Source: Stomatobaculum sp.
Lineage (GTDB): Bacteria > Bacillota_A > Clostridia > Lachnospirales > Lachnospiraceae
Direction: 5' to 3'
DNA: 64,000 nucleotides
Assembly (NCBI GenBank): GCA_017449925.1
Contig: JAFSYO010000006.1
Location: 19,446-83,445 of the forward strand
Shown here: positions 34,643-43,040 of the stretch, piece after piece
Position numbering within the stretch: position 1 is the first letter of the stretch
How the letters are laid out: each line of letters begins with the position of its first letter
Position numbers and translations under genes: made by a program
The notes under the pieces: model-generated
The model's database searches: none
Seen by the model: only the letters and a program-made list of their open reading frames with translations
Told to the model about the DNA's origin: nothing

Positions 34643-34672
34643 AGCGCGGGGAGTTTTGCTGCTCCCCGCGCT
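34643..34672. terminator. Terminator behind importer operon 2
   Basis: Perfect 11-bp GC-rich stem AGCGCGGGGAG/CTCCCCGCGCT with an 8-base loop. T runs on both sides make it potentially bidirectional. It sits between oppF (system 2) and lactonase copy 3. Confidence 0.85.
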
Positions 34673-34685
34673 ATTTTTTTCTTTA

Positions 34686-35654
34686 TTACAGCACTCCTGC
34701 TTCCTCTGCCAGCTCCTTCGCCCTGCAGCAGCTCACGAAATGATTCGGGCTCAGTTCCTCAAGATGCTGCTGCTGATGGCACCTGTCGCAGGCATACGGG
34801 CAGCGCGCCGCGAACCGGCATCCCGGTTCCGGATCGATCGGGGAGACGATCTCTCCCTTCAGGATGATGCGCTCCCGCTTTTTATGGATGTCCGTCGACG
34901 GAACCGCGGACAGAAGCGCTTTCGTGTAAGGATGATACTGCTTTTTAAACAGTTCCTTGGCGGGACTGGTCTCCACCAGCTGTCCCAGATACATGACGCT
35001 GATGTTGTGGGAAATGTGGCGCACAACGCTCAGGTCGTGGGTGATGAACATATAGGCGATGTTCTTTTCCTTCTGCATGTCCTGCAGGAGATTCAGGATC
35101 TGCGCCTGGATGGACACGTCCAGCGCGGAGACCGGCTCATCGCAGACGATGAATTCCGGGTCCAGGGCAAGGGCGCGGGCGATGCCGACTCTCTGGCGGC
35201 GTCCTCCGTCCATCTCGTGGGGATATGCCGTCCGGAGTCTTGCCGCGATACCGACAAGGTCCATCAGCTCCACCGTCTTTTTATTGATCTGATCCCTGCT
35301 GTACTTTCTTGTCAGCAGCAGCGGCTCCTGGATAGTGTCTTCTACCGTGTACCTTGGATTCAGGGAGGAGTAGGGATCCTGGAAGATCATCTGCGCGTGG
35401 GTGCGGAACTCTCTTAACTGGCCGCGGTTCAGCTTCGTCACATCTTTTCCGTTCATCAGGATATGGCCGTCCGTGGAGTCCTCCAGATGCACCAGGGTCC
35501 TTCCCAGGGTGGACTTTCCGCATCCGGACTCGCCGACGACGCCCATGGTCTCGCCGGCCTTCAGCACCATGGAGACATCATCCACCGCGTGGACCATGCC
35601 GCGCTTCGTCTGATAATACTTTTTCAGATTTTTCAGTTCAAGCAGTTCAGACAT
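34686..35654 (-). CDS. Oligopeptide-type ABC transporter ATPase, OppF-like (system 2)
   Basis: A 322-residue ATPase. Walker A GVVGESGCGKST, Walker B FIVCDEPVSALDVS and the C-terminal GCRFAARCPYACDRC motif are clear. The signature is EMDGGRRQRVGIARAL, again DGG instead of SGG. ATG 35654 overlaps the oppD stop by 8 bp and has GGAGG upstream; a GTG six bases earlier is too close to that site. Confidence 0.93.
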   Translation of the reverse strand: MSELLELKNLKKYYQTKRGMVHAVDDVSMVLKAGETMGVVGESGCGKSTLGRTLVHLEDSTDGHILMNGKDVTKLNRGQLREFRTHAQMIFQDPYSSLNPRYTVEDTIQEPLLLTRKYSRDQINKKTVELMDLVGIAARLRTAYPHEMDGGRRQRVGIARALALDPEFIVCDEPVSALDVSIQAQILNLLQDMQKEKNIAYMFITHDLSVVRHISHNISVMYLGQLVETSPAKELFKKQYHPYTKALLSAVPSTDIHKKRERIILKGEIVSPIDPEPGCRFAARCPYACDRCHQQQHLEELSPNHFVSCCRAKELAEEAGVL

Positions 35655-36624
35655 CAGCACCCTCCTTTGCTCTCAGGCACTTGCAGCGATGGCCGCCGCC
35701 AAGCTCCACATCTTTGATCTCGCCGCTTCTGCACGCTTCCGTCGCGTAAGGGCAGCGCGGGCTGAATTTGCAGCCCTCCGGAAGCGCCGTCGGATCCGGC
35801 GGCAGCCCCTCGATGGGACTCAGGCGCTCCGCCTCTGTCTCCAGGTCCGGAACCGCGTTGAACAGTCCCACAGTATAGGGGTGTGAAGGCTTCGTGAACA
35901 CCTGCTCCAGGGATCCGTATTCGACGATCTCCCCGGCGTAGACGACAGCCACCACGTCGCACATCTCCGCCACAACGCCCAGGTCATGGGTGATGAGGAT
36001 GGTCGTGGTCCCTTTCTTTTCATGCAGGTTCCTCATCAGATCCAGCATCTGCGCCTGGATAGTCACATCCAGCGCCGTGGTCGGCTCGTCCGCCAGCAGA
36101 AGATCCGGACTGCAGGCCAGCGCGATGGCGATGACCACACGCTGCTTCATGCCGCCGGAAAACTGGTGGGGATACTCAATATAGCGTTCCCGGGGTATTC
36201 CGACCAGCTCCAGCATCTCCTCCGCGCGTTCCCGCGCTTCTTTTGCGGAGATCTTGTTGTGCAGCTGGATCACCTCCGAGATCTGCTCCCCGACGGACAT
36301 GACAGGATTTAAAGCCGTCATGGGGTCCTGGAAGATGATCGTCACTTCATTGCCGCGGACCTTGTACATCTCCTCTTCGGAAAGCTTCAGGATGTCCTTT
36401 CCGTTCAGGATGATCTCGCCCTTCTTTACGACGCCCGGGGGCGTCTGCAGAATGCCGAGAATGGTTCTCGCGATAGTTGTTTTTCCTGCGCCGGTCTCAC
36501 CGACCAGGCCCAGTGTCTGTCCCTTTTCCAGCTCGAAGGAAACACCGTTGACCGCATGTACGGTCTCATTCTTCAGTTCGTAGTTGACCCAGAGGTCCCG
36601 GACCGACAGGAACTTCTCGCTCAT
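35647..36624 (-). CDS. Oligopeptide-type ABC transporter ATPase, OppD-like (system 2)
   Basis: A 325-residue ATPase with Walker A GLVGETGAGKTTIA, signature FSGGMKQRVVIAIAL, Walker B LLLADEPTTALDVT and the C-terminal CKFSPRCPYATEAC motif. It partners the overlapping oppF gene as a heterodimer. It starts 15 bp after oppC. Confidence 0.93.
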   Translation of the reverse strand: MSEKFLSVRDLWVNYELKNETVHAVNGVSFELEKGQTLGLVGETGAGKTTIARTILGILQTPPGVVKKGEIILNGKDILKLSEEEMYKVRGNEVTIIFQDPMTALNPVMSVGEQISEVIQLHNKISAKEARERAEEMLELVGIPRERYIEYPHQFSGGMKQRVVIAIALACSPDLLLADEPTTALDVTIQAQMLDLMRNLHEKKGTTTILITHDLGVVAEMCDVVAVVYAGEIVEYGSLEQVFTKPSHPYTVGLFNAVPDLETEAERLSPIEGLPPDPTALPEGCKFSPRCPYATEACRSGEIKDVELGGGHRCKCLRAKEGADV

Positions 36625-36639
36625 AGCATTTCCTCCTTT

Positions 36640-37533
36640 TTATTTTTTAAGCTTCGGATCCAGTGCGTCGCGGAGGCCGTCGCCGACCAGGTTGGACGCC
36701 AGCACGAAGATGACCAGCATGATGCCCGGATACAGGCAGAGGTACGGCGCGTTCTTGATGTAATCGCGGCCGGCGGAGAGCAGCGCCCCCCACTCCGGGG
36801 TGTTGGCAGGCATACCGCAGCCGAGGAAGCTTAAACCGGCTGCCGCGATGATGGTGCCGCCGATGCGGCTGGTGGCCATGACCAGGCTCTGGGCCAGCGC
36901 ATTGGGAATGATATGTTTTGTGATGATCCTTAAGAAAGAACAGTTGGTGGATTTCGCCGCATCGATGTACTCCATCTTCCGGATGCTCAGCACGCAGGAG
37001 CGCTGCAGGCGGATCATGGAAGAGGTGCCGCCGATTCCCATGGCGATCATCAGCTTGAAGAAACCTGCGCCGAAGGCCGTTGCCAGCGCCATGTTCAGAA
37101 GAGTTCCCGGAACAGACTGGATGACATCCATGAAACGCATCAGCGCTTCGTCAAACCATCCGCCTACAAAGCCTGCGATGGAACCGAGGATCAGTCCCAG
37201 GAGCAGCATGAAGACCGTGGCGCCCAGGCCTAGCACAATGGAGTAACGGGTCCCGATGATGGTTCTGGAGAAGAGATCTCTTCCCAGGTGGTCCGTTCCG
37301 AAAATATGTCCGTTCACGCCGGGCGCCGCCAGAATGTCCGCGGACACCGCGTTGGGGTTCATGGGGGCGATCTTGTAGCAGAAGATCGCGATCAGTGCAT
37401 AGACAAGCAGGATGATGAATCCAACGACCGTCTTCGGATCTTCCAGCATGCGCTTTACAACAGCTTTAAAATGCCCCTCGCTCTTGTAAGCTTCCTGTTC
37501 TGCCGCCGCTGCGGCTTTCTTCTCTTTTGCCAT
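36640..37533 (-). CDS. Oligopeptide-type ABC transporter permease, OppC-like (system 2)
   Basis: A 297-residue permease with an N-terminal cytoplasmic Lys/Glu/Ala-rich stretch, then VVGFIILLVYALIAIFCY and the family motif HIFGTDHLGRDLFSRTIIG. The coupling loop is YIDAAKSTNCSFLRIITKHIIPNALA. It starts 3 bp after oppB. Confidence 0.92.
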   Translation of the reverse strand: MAKEKKAAAAAEQEAYKSEGHFKAVVKRMLEDPKTVVGFIILLVYALIAIFCYKIAPMNPNAVSADILAAPGVNGHIFGTDHLGRDLFSRTIIGTRYSIVLGLGATVFMLLLGLILGSIAGFVGGWFDEALMRFMDVIQSVPGTLLNMALATAFGAGFFKLMIAMGIGGTSSMIRLQRSCVLSIRKMEYIDAAKSTNCSFLRIITKHIIPNALAQSLVMATSRIGGTIIAAAGLSFLGCGMPANTPEWGALLSAGRDYIKNAPYLCLYPGIMLVIFVLASNLVGDGLRDALDPKLKK

Positions 37534-37536
37534 GGC

Positions 37537-38493
37537 TCAGCTCCTTTTCTTCTTCACTGTCTGATACTGGGAGCGGATCCTGGGATCGACAAAAGCGATC
37601 AGGATATCGCAGAGCAGCATGATCAGGCTGAAGAAAACCGCGGTCACGATGACGCCGCCCTGCACCGCGTTGGTGTCGCGCTGGCTCACCGAATTGACAA
37701 GATACATTCCGAGGCCCGGGATCGAAAAGACCTTTTCGATGATCAGACCGCTGCCGATCATGGCGCCGAAGCTCATTCCGGCGGAAGTAATGAGCGGGAT
37801 CATGGCATTCGGAAGCGCGTGCTTCCAGATGACGGACTTGTACGGAACTCCCTTCGCCTTTGCCATGACCACATAGTCGGAGCGGATGACTTCCAGCATG
37901 CCGGAGCGGGTCTGGCGGCACATGCTCGCCACGCCGCCGAAGCAGTTGGAGAGGATCGGGAGGATCCAGTACTTGATGCTTGGTCCCATGCCGTAGGCCG
38001 GGAACAGCGTCAGCTTGTAGGCGAACAGAATGACAAGGACCAGGGCCAGGAAGAATCCCGGTGTGGAGACGCCGATCAGGGCCAGGATCGTCGCAACGGT
38101 GTCGCCGGCCTTATCCTGATGAAGCGCTGCGTAGATTCCCAGCGGGACACCCACCAGCATGGAAACTGCGATGCCGATGAATGCAAAGGTCAGGGAGTAG
38201 GGAAGCCGGACAGCGATGTCATTGGCGATATCGGTCTTGTTGACCAGTGCCGTCCCGAAGCTTCTGTTTACGATCAGCTGTTTAAAATAATTGAAAAGCT
38301 GCTGGATATAAGGAAGATCCAGGCCCATCTCATGGCGCATCTGCGCCTTGTCAGCTTCCGTCCAGACGCCGCTGCCGGTGATGACATCCACCGCGTCGCC
38401 CGGGGAAAGGTAAAGGATCGTGAAGACCAGCGCCACGACTCCGATGATGACGGGGATCATGATCAGCAGTCTCTTTAAAACATATTTTCCCAT
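37537..38493 (-). CDS. Oligopeptide-type ABC transporter permease, OppB-like (system 2)
   Basis: A 318-residue permease with a first helix LIMIPVIIGVVALVFTILYLSPG and the DppB-type segment FGTALVNKTDIANDIAVRLPYSL. The coupling loop is YVVMAKAKGVPYKSVIWKHALPNAMIP. It is separated from the lipoprotein gene by 141 bp that hold a strong hairpin without a T tract. Confidence 0.92.
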   Translation of the reverse strand: MGKYVLKRLLIMIPVIIGVVALVFTILYLSPGDAVDVITGSGVWTEADKAQMRHEMGLDLPYIQQLFNYFKQLIVNRSFGTALVNKTDIANDIAVRLPYSLTFAFIGIAVSMLVGVPLGIYAALHQDKAGDTVATILALIGVSTPGFFLALVLVILFAYKLTLFPAYGMGPSIKYWILPILSNCFGGVASMCRQTRSGMLEVIRSDYVVMAKAKGVPYKSVIWKHALPNAMIPLITSAGMSFGAMIGSGLIIEKVFSIPGLGMYLVNSVSQRDTNAVQGGVIVTAVFFSLIMLLCDILIAFVDPRIRSQYQTVKKKRS

Positions 38494-38538
38494 AAATATT
38501 TAACCTCTATTTTCATTTCCTTCGCCTCGGGCAGAAAG

Positions 38539-38568
38539 AGCGGGTCCGGTATTCTAACCGGGCCCGCT
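38539..38568 (-). other. Intergenic hairpin between lipoprotein and permease genes
   Basis: Stem AGCGGGTCCGGT/ACCGGGCCCGCT (12 bp, one G-U pair) with a 6-base loop and no T tract. It probably protects the 3' end of the lipoprotein mRNA, allowing more binding protein than permease. Confidence 0.6.
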
Positions 38569-38634
38569 CCCGGTCTCGCAGCTTTAAGGTGCCTCGGGTG
38601 TCAGATGCGCTTAAAATAACCTGTCCTCTGTCTT

Positions 38635-40332
38635 TTACTCGACGTAGTAATTGTAGTCTTCGCTGAAGGTGCAGGCGCCGACCACCAGGGAGTTTCTCCA
38701 GTCGGTAACGATGTTGGTGATGGGCTTCACGTGGGAGATGGTGAAGTACACGCCGCCGTACTGGTACAGAAGAGCTTCATTTACCAGGCGGTCTCTGTAG
38801 GTCTTCCATGCGTCCGCGTCGCCGGATTTCACCTTGGCGATGAGGCTTCTCAGCTCGTCAGAGGATTCGCCCCACACCGCGTGGCCGCCGAAGCTCGGCT
38901 CGTCGCCGAAGTTTGCCCAGTAGAGATAGTTGAAAGTCTTGGACGGAGTCTCGCCGACTTCGTAGATGTCCCAGCCGGAGGCCATATCAAACTTATAAGT
39001 GTTGGATGCAGCAGCTTCCCAGCACTGGACGTCCACTTCGATGCCGAAGGGGGCAAGGCAGCCTGCCAGATATGCGCCGGTATTATTGGAGAGAGCGGTC
39101 TGGGTCGCCATAAAGGTGATCTTCACGCCGACGTTGTTGGGATCATAGCCGGCAGCCTTGAAGTGCTCGCAGGCCTTGTCGTAATCATAGGGATAATAAG
39201 GTTCCGCTTCCCATGCCTTGTCGTAATCCTCAAGGGACGGGACGCCGAGGGTCGCCACGGGAAAACCGATGCCGGCGAAGACCGCGTTGATCAGTCCTTC
39301 ATTGTTGATGGCGTAGCAGATTGCTTTCCGGAAGTCCTCGTTCTGCATGACACTGTTCTCAGTGCAGTTGAAGGCGAAGATCTTGGTCTGGGCAGTGGGG
39401 ATGCGGGTGATCGTCGTGCCGTTCTGCTCAGCTTTCGCTTCCGCGTCGGCCACAAGGCTCTCGGTGACATTTGCCGCCATCTGGGTGTCCTGCGGGCTGT
39501 CCAGGGCAATAGCCATCTGGGTGACCTCGGAAACGATGTTGTAGCGGATCTTGTCCACGTTGGCTCGGCTGGTGATGGTGGTCAGCTCCGGAGTCTGCCA
39601 GTAGTCGTCACGCTTTTCCATGACCGCGTAGGAATTGGACATGAAATCCGTGCAGACATAGGGGCCGGTGCCGACGCAGATGGAGTTGTCAGCGACGGAC
39701 TTTTCATAAGAAGCGCGGGTCGCGATGAACATGCCTTCGCAGTACTCGGTCCAGAGACCTGCGTAATACTTTCCGGGCTGGAAAACAACGTCAAAGGTGT
39801 AATCCCCGGTCACATCGACGCGGTCCACAAACCTCGGCGGGATCTTCTTTCCGTCGGTGCCCTGGATCTCGGAGAAGTACTTGACATCCTCCGCGGTCAG
39901 CTTGTTCCCGGCGGCATCGGTAATATAATCGTAAAGCTCACAGTGATAGGTGACGACCTCTTCCTCTCCCTCGCCGCTTCTTTCTTCATTCCACTCTTTC
40001 AGGAGGACGCCGCGGAAGTTTTCGGAGCCGAACTGTTCTCTCTCGGCAAGACGCTCATAAACGCCGGCGCCGACAATATGGTTGTATGGATTGGTGACCA
40101 TGATCGGGGACATCATCGCGACAGAGTTTGTCAGGGCGACAGTGACCTGGATCGGCTTGTCGTGTTCCACGACCACGTCGTCCGCCTTGGAGACGACCAT
40201 CTCTGTGGAAGCCTGGGTGGTTTCCGCTGCAGGAGCAGCAGTTGTGGATGACCCTCCGGATGAAGAGCCGCCGCAGGCAGCAAGGGAAGCAGCAGTTGCA
40301 ATCGCCGTCACAAGAGCAAATATCTTTTTCAT
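38635..40332 (-). CDS. ABC transporter substrate-binding lipoprotein, family 5 (system 2)
   Basis: A 565-residue family 5 binding protein. The signal peptide MKKIFALVTAIATAASLAAC ends in a lipobox with Cys20, then a Gly/Ser/Ala/Thr linker. The mature domain shows VGTGPYVCTDFMSNSYAVMEKRDDYW and the EDFRKAICYAINNEGLINAVF helix typical of DppA/OppA proteins. It differs clearly from the system 1 protein, so the two importers probably take different substrates or parts of one. Its promoter carries the island palindrome in the spacer and the GATATC motif in the leader. Confidence 0.93.
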   Translation of the reverse strand: MKKIFALVTAIATAASLAACGGSSSGGSSTTAAPAAETTQASTEMVVSKADDVVVEHDKPIQVTVALTNSVAMMSPIMVTNPYNHIVGAGVYERLAEREQFGSENFRGVLLKEWNEERSGEGEEEVVTYHCELYDYITDAAGNKLTAEDVKYFSEIQGTDGKKIPPRFVDRVDVTGDYTFDVVFQPGKYYAGLWTEYCEGMFIATRASYEKSVADNSICVGTGPYVCTDFMSNSYAVMEKRDDYWQTPELTTITSRANVDKIRYNIVSEVTQMAIALDSPQDTQMAANVTESLVADAEAKAEQNGTTITRIPTAQTKIFAFNCTENSVMQNEDFRKAICYAINNEGLINAVFAGIGFPVATLGVPSLEDYDKAWEAEPYYPYDYDKACEHFKAAGYDPNNVGVKITFMATQTALSNNTGAYLAGCLAPFGIEVDVQCWEAAASNTYKFDMASGWDIYEVGETPSKTFNYLYWANFGDEPSFGGHAVWGESSDELRSLIAKVKSGDADAWKTYRDRLVNEALLYQYGGVYFTISHVKPITNIVTDWRNSLVVGACTFSEDYNYYVE

Positions 40333-40353
40333 TGGTTCCTCCTATTCAAATGA

Positions 40354-40370
40354 GATATCTTTTAGAAATC
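40354..40370. promoter_or_regulatory. GATATC-type inverted motif, copy 2
   Basis: GATATC-TTTTA-GAAATC, in the leader about 20 bases downstream of the importer 2 -10 box. It has the same 6-5-6 layout as the copies at 13840, 41537 and 48915. Confidence 0.5.
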
Positions 40371-40390
40371 ATTTGTGCTTCGATGAATTC

Positions 40391-40419
40391 ATTTTAAACT
40401 AACGTTGTTAACATTTCAA
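40391..40419 (-). promoter_or_regulatory. Importer 2 promoter with operator filling the spacer
   Basis: Minus strand TTGAAA (40419-40414), 17 bp, TAAAAT (40396-40391). The 17-bp spacer is itself the palindrome AACTAACGTTGTTAACA (plus reading, 40397-40413). Confidence 0.8.
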
Positions 40420-40436
40420 CTGTCATTTTGCCTAAA

Positions 40437-40453
40437 AAATAACGCTGTTATTT
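40437..40453. promoter_or_regulatory. Second island operator upstream of importer 2
   Basis: AAATAA-CGCTG-TTATTT, a perfect 6-5-6 palindrome. It is centred 40 bp from the spacer operator, about four helical turns, which would suit cooperative or looped binding. Confidence 0.7.
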
Positions 40454-40642
40454 GTGCTTTTTGACGGCCCGCACCCGCAGTCTTACATATTTTTATTCTA
40501 TATTTTGCGCCGGGCCGTGTTTTATCACAGGCAGTCCGCAGAAAATCTTTTCTCCCTGAATGATTTTGATTGATTTTTTAAAAGTATCCTTTTATTATAA
40601 TGAATATAATATCTTTTTACCGTTCCACAGAAAGGTCGTCCA

Positions 40643-41425
40643 ATGAATCAGAAACAGCCAAAATACTTTGATATGTTTGAGATCCTCCGGAAGGATATTG
40701 AAAACGGCATTTACCCGGCCGGTTCTTTTCTTCCCACGGAAAATGATCTTGTCCGCATGTACCAGGTGAGTAAGACCACTATCCGCCACGCCGTAAAGCT
40801 TCTCCGGGAAAACCGTCTGGTGGATGTCCGGCAGGGCTCCGGGACCAGGATCCTTGCCCCTGCGGAAAAAGAAGTACCTGACCCGAAATATCATACGGCG
40901 CACGGACATATCGTCACGGTATCCGCCCGTTATTCCGGCTCGAAATCCTCCAAGGTAAAAAACACCCTCTCCGTCACGGACCAGGTCCCTGCGTCCGCGG
41001 CCTGTGCGGAAGCTCTCGGAATCCCGGAGGGCTCCTCTGTCTGGCGGCTGCAGCGCCTGCAGCGGGTCGGGGACCACATTTTCGGCTACATGGTGAACTA
41101 TCTTCCGGCAGACCGGTTCCCGGACCTTCCGCAGCACGGCGAGATCACGATCGACCTCTACGGGCACCTGAAAAAGCACTACGGGAGCGCGGCTGCCGCC
41201 GCCGCCAGCGATGAGAAGATCACCCCTGTCATCGCGGGGTTCATGGAGGCCCAGTATCTGGACGTACCTGCGGGAACCCCTCTCCTCCTTCTCGCCCGCA
41301 GGGTTACCGACCAGGACGAGGCTCCTCTGGAATACTGCGAGACCCTGGTCCGGCCTGACCGTTTTTCTGTGATGATCCATACGGAGTATGACTGCGCGAA
41401 GCGTGAAGCCCCGGAGCGCGGCTGA
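40643..41425 (+). CDS. GntR-family (HutC/UTRA type) transcriptional regulator
   Basis: A 260-residue regulator. The N-terminal winged helix reads FEILRKDIENGIYPAGSFLPTENDLVRMYQVSKTTIRHAVKLLRENRLV, ending DVRQGSGTRIL, as in GntR proteins. The C-terminal part (from about residue 90) is a UTRA-type domain that binds small effectors, often sugar phosphates or amino acids. It sits between importer 2 and the first esterase and faces away from the importer. It could be the protein that recognises the GATATC motifs, but this is only suggested by position. Confidence 0.9.
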   Translation: MNQKQPKYFDMFEILRKDIENGIYPAGSFLPTENDLVRMYQVSKTTIRHAVKLLRENRLVDVRQGSGTRILAPAEKEVPDPKYHTAHGHIVTVSARYSGSKSSKVKNTLSVTDQVPASAACAEALGIPEGSSVWRLQRLQRVGDHIFGYMVNYLPADRFPDLPQHGEITIDLYGHLKKHYGSAAAAAASDEKITPVIAGFMEAQYLDVPAGTPLLLLARRVTDQDEAPLEYCETLVRPDRFSVMIHTEYDCAKREAPERG

Positions 41426-41500
41426 GCGACCCGCCTGCCTTTAAATAAGGTAAGAATCTGATATGAATTATAGGAAACGTCTTTAGTTGTCTCCCGATAC

Positions 41501-41529
41501 TTGACATTACTAACGCTGTTATTTATAAT
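41501..41529 (+). promoter_or_regulatory. Consensus promoter of esterase 1 with operator in spacer
   Basis: TTGACA (41501-41506), 17 bp, TATAAT (41524-41529): a perfect sigma-A promoter. The palindrome TACTAACGCTGTTATTT (41508-41524) fills the spacer, so a bound repressor would exclude RNA polymerase. Confidence 0.9.
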
Positions 41530-41536
41530 GGGGTCA

Positions 41537-41553
41537 GATATCAATCAGATATC
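41537..41553. promoter_or_regulatory. GATATC-type inverted motif, copy 3
   Basis: GATATC-AATCA-GATATC, the most regular copy, at the expected start of the esterase 1 mRNA. The following TTT makes a 17-base match (ATCAATCAGATATCTTT) to the copy at 48915. Confidence 0.55.
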
Positions 41554-41599
41554 TTTACAAATTTTCCTGTTCAGCTTATTATTAAGGAGGATCGATCCC

Positions 41600-43033
41600 A
41601 TGGCGCTTCTTACTGCTAAGACACAATACGGACCTGTCCGCGGCATTCCCGGCCGCGATCCCGCATCCACTGTATTCCGGGGTATTCCCTATGCAAAACC
41701 TCCGGTCGGAGAACTCCGCTTCGGCCCGGCGCAGCCCGCGGAGCCCTGGACAGAGGAAAGGCTGTGCGACTGCTTTGCCCCGGCGCCGGTCCAGCATAAG
41801 CCTTACGTGGATCCTAATGTCACAGGGGAGACCTCTGAGGACTGTCTTTACCTGAATATATGGACGCCCGCGGAATCTCCGGATGAAAAACTTCCGGTCA
41901 TGTTCTGGACCTACGGCGGCGGTTTCGAGACCGGAACAGGCGCGGCACCTGAGACAGACGGCGAAGCCTTCAACCGGAAGGGCGTCATCCTTGTCACCTA
42001 CAATTACCGCCTCGGCGCCCTGGGTTACCTGGCATTGCCGGAACTCGCCGCGAAATTCGGTATGACCGGCAACATGGGACTTCTGGACCAGGTCGCCGCT
42101 CTGCGCTGGGTGAAGGAAAATATCTCCGCCTTCGGCGGAGACCCTGACAACATCACGATTTTCGGTTTCTCCGCGGGCGGCATGTCTACCCGGATGCTTA
42201 TGTCCTCCCCGCTGTGCCGAACCTATTTTTCCCGGGTCATCTGCGAGTCCGGAAGCGGCATTACCGACTCGGACTACTACCGTCCGCTCCCCCTGAAGAT
42301 CGCCATCTGCCAGAGGGCCATGAAGAAGCTTGGATGGACCATGGACGATCTTTACACCAGGGAAGCCCTCGATATCTTCGACACCCTGCAGGAGGCCACA
42401 AAGCCGGAGCTTGAGTTCTGGGAGAAGACGGTCTTCTGCCCGGATATCGACGGCTTCTCCCTTCTGGAGACCCCCGGCGTCCAGATCTGGAAAGGACTCG
42501 TGCCGGATGTCCCGGTGATCTCCGGTTCCGTCTCCGGTGACCGGGGCTGGATCCGCATTGTGGAAAAGGACGTAAAGGATCCGGACATGATCCCCGCCTT
42601 CAAATATTCCCGCGGCGTCGCATGGGCCCAGCGGAACGTGGAGGCAGGCCGCCGTCCCGTGTGGACCTACCACATAGAGCGCACCCAGCCCGCCTCCCAC
42701 TTCGGCTCGCCGGAGAATCCCATGCCCCACGGCAGTGAACTGGCCTACGTCTTCGGGCGCCTGGACCTCTACGAAGGTTTTACGGAATATGATTACCGGC
42801 TCTCTGAGATCCTGACCTCCTACTGGACCAACTTCGCGAAAACAGGCGACCCCAACGGAAAGGGCCTTCCGGAGTGGCCTCCCTTTACAAAGGAACAGCC
42901 GGTCTCCTTCCACGTAACAGATGAAGGCTGGGGTTCCGAACCCATTATGAAAAATGACGCGCAGCGCCGTGCCATCGATTTCGTGGTGAAGCATCCGGGT
43001 GTGATCCGCTCGGTGGACGGACTGGAGCAATGA
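41600..43033 (+). CDS. Type B carboxylesterase 1
   Basis: A 477-residue carboxylesterase. EDCLYLNIWTP (type B signature 2) and the nucleophile elbow GFSAGG with Ser191 are present, and the oxyanion region is YGGGFETGTG. The later Glu and His of the triad are expected but not assigned. ATG 41600 follows AAGGAGGATCGATCCC. No signal peptide, so it acts in the cytoplasm. The MATE gene starts 7 bp behind it, and an independent esterase-MATE pair lies on the other strand at 45725-48757. It should hydrolyse a carboxylic ester in the island's substrate. Confidence 0.92.
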   Translation: MALLTAKTQYGPVRGIPGRDPASTVFRGIPYAKPPVGELRFGPAQPAEPWTEERLCDCFAPAPVQHKPYVDPNVTGETSEDCLYLNIWTPAESPDEKLPVMFWTYGGGFETGTGAAPETDGEAFNRKGVILVTYNYRLGALGYLALPELAAKFGMTGNMGLLDQVAALRWVKENISAFGGDPDNITIFGFSAGGMSTRMLMSSPLCRTYFSRVICESGSGITDSDYYRPLPLKIAICQRAMKKLGWTMDDLYTREALDIFDTLQEATKPELEFWEKTVFCPDIDGFSLLETPGVQIWKGLVPDVPVISGSVSGDRGWIRIVEKDVKDPDMIPAFKYSRGVAWAQRNVEAGRRPVWTYHIERTQPASHFGSPENPMPHGSELAYVFGRLDLYEGFTEYDYRLSEILTSYWTNFAKTGDPNGKGLPEWPPFTKEQPVSFHVTDEGWGSEPIMKNDAQRRAIDFVVKHPGVIRSVDGLEQ

Positions 43034-43040
43034 CTGTGAA

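Larger units (their letters stand above)
40333..40642. promoter_or_regulatory. Regulatory intergenic region between importer 2 and GntR gene
   Basis: This 310-bp AT-rich gap holds the importer promoter with two island palindromes and one GATATC motif (listed separately). Toward GntR I see a weak plus-strand pair TTGACG (from 40468), 17 bp, TACATA, and an AT-rich stretch with TATAAT near 40595. It also holds ACGGCCCG and CGGGCCGT, spaced about 40 bp apart. I see no small gene in it. Confidence 0.55.

Noticed and set aside
41582..43030. 482-codon minus-strand frame
   Set aside because: Antisense to carboxylesterase 1, which has an intact catalytic motif and a consensus promoter.
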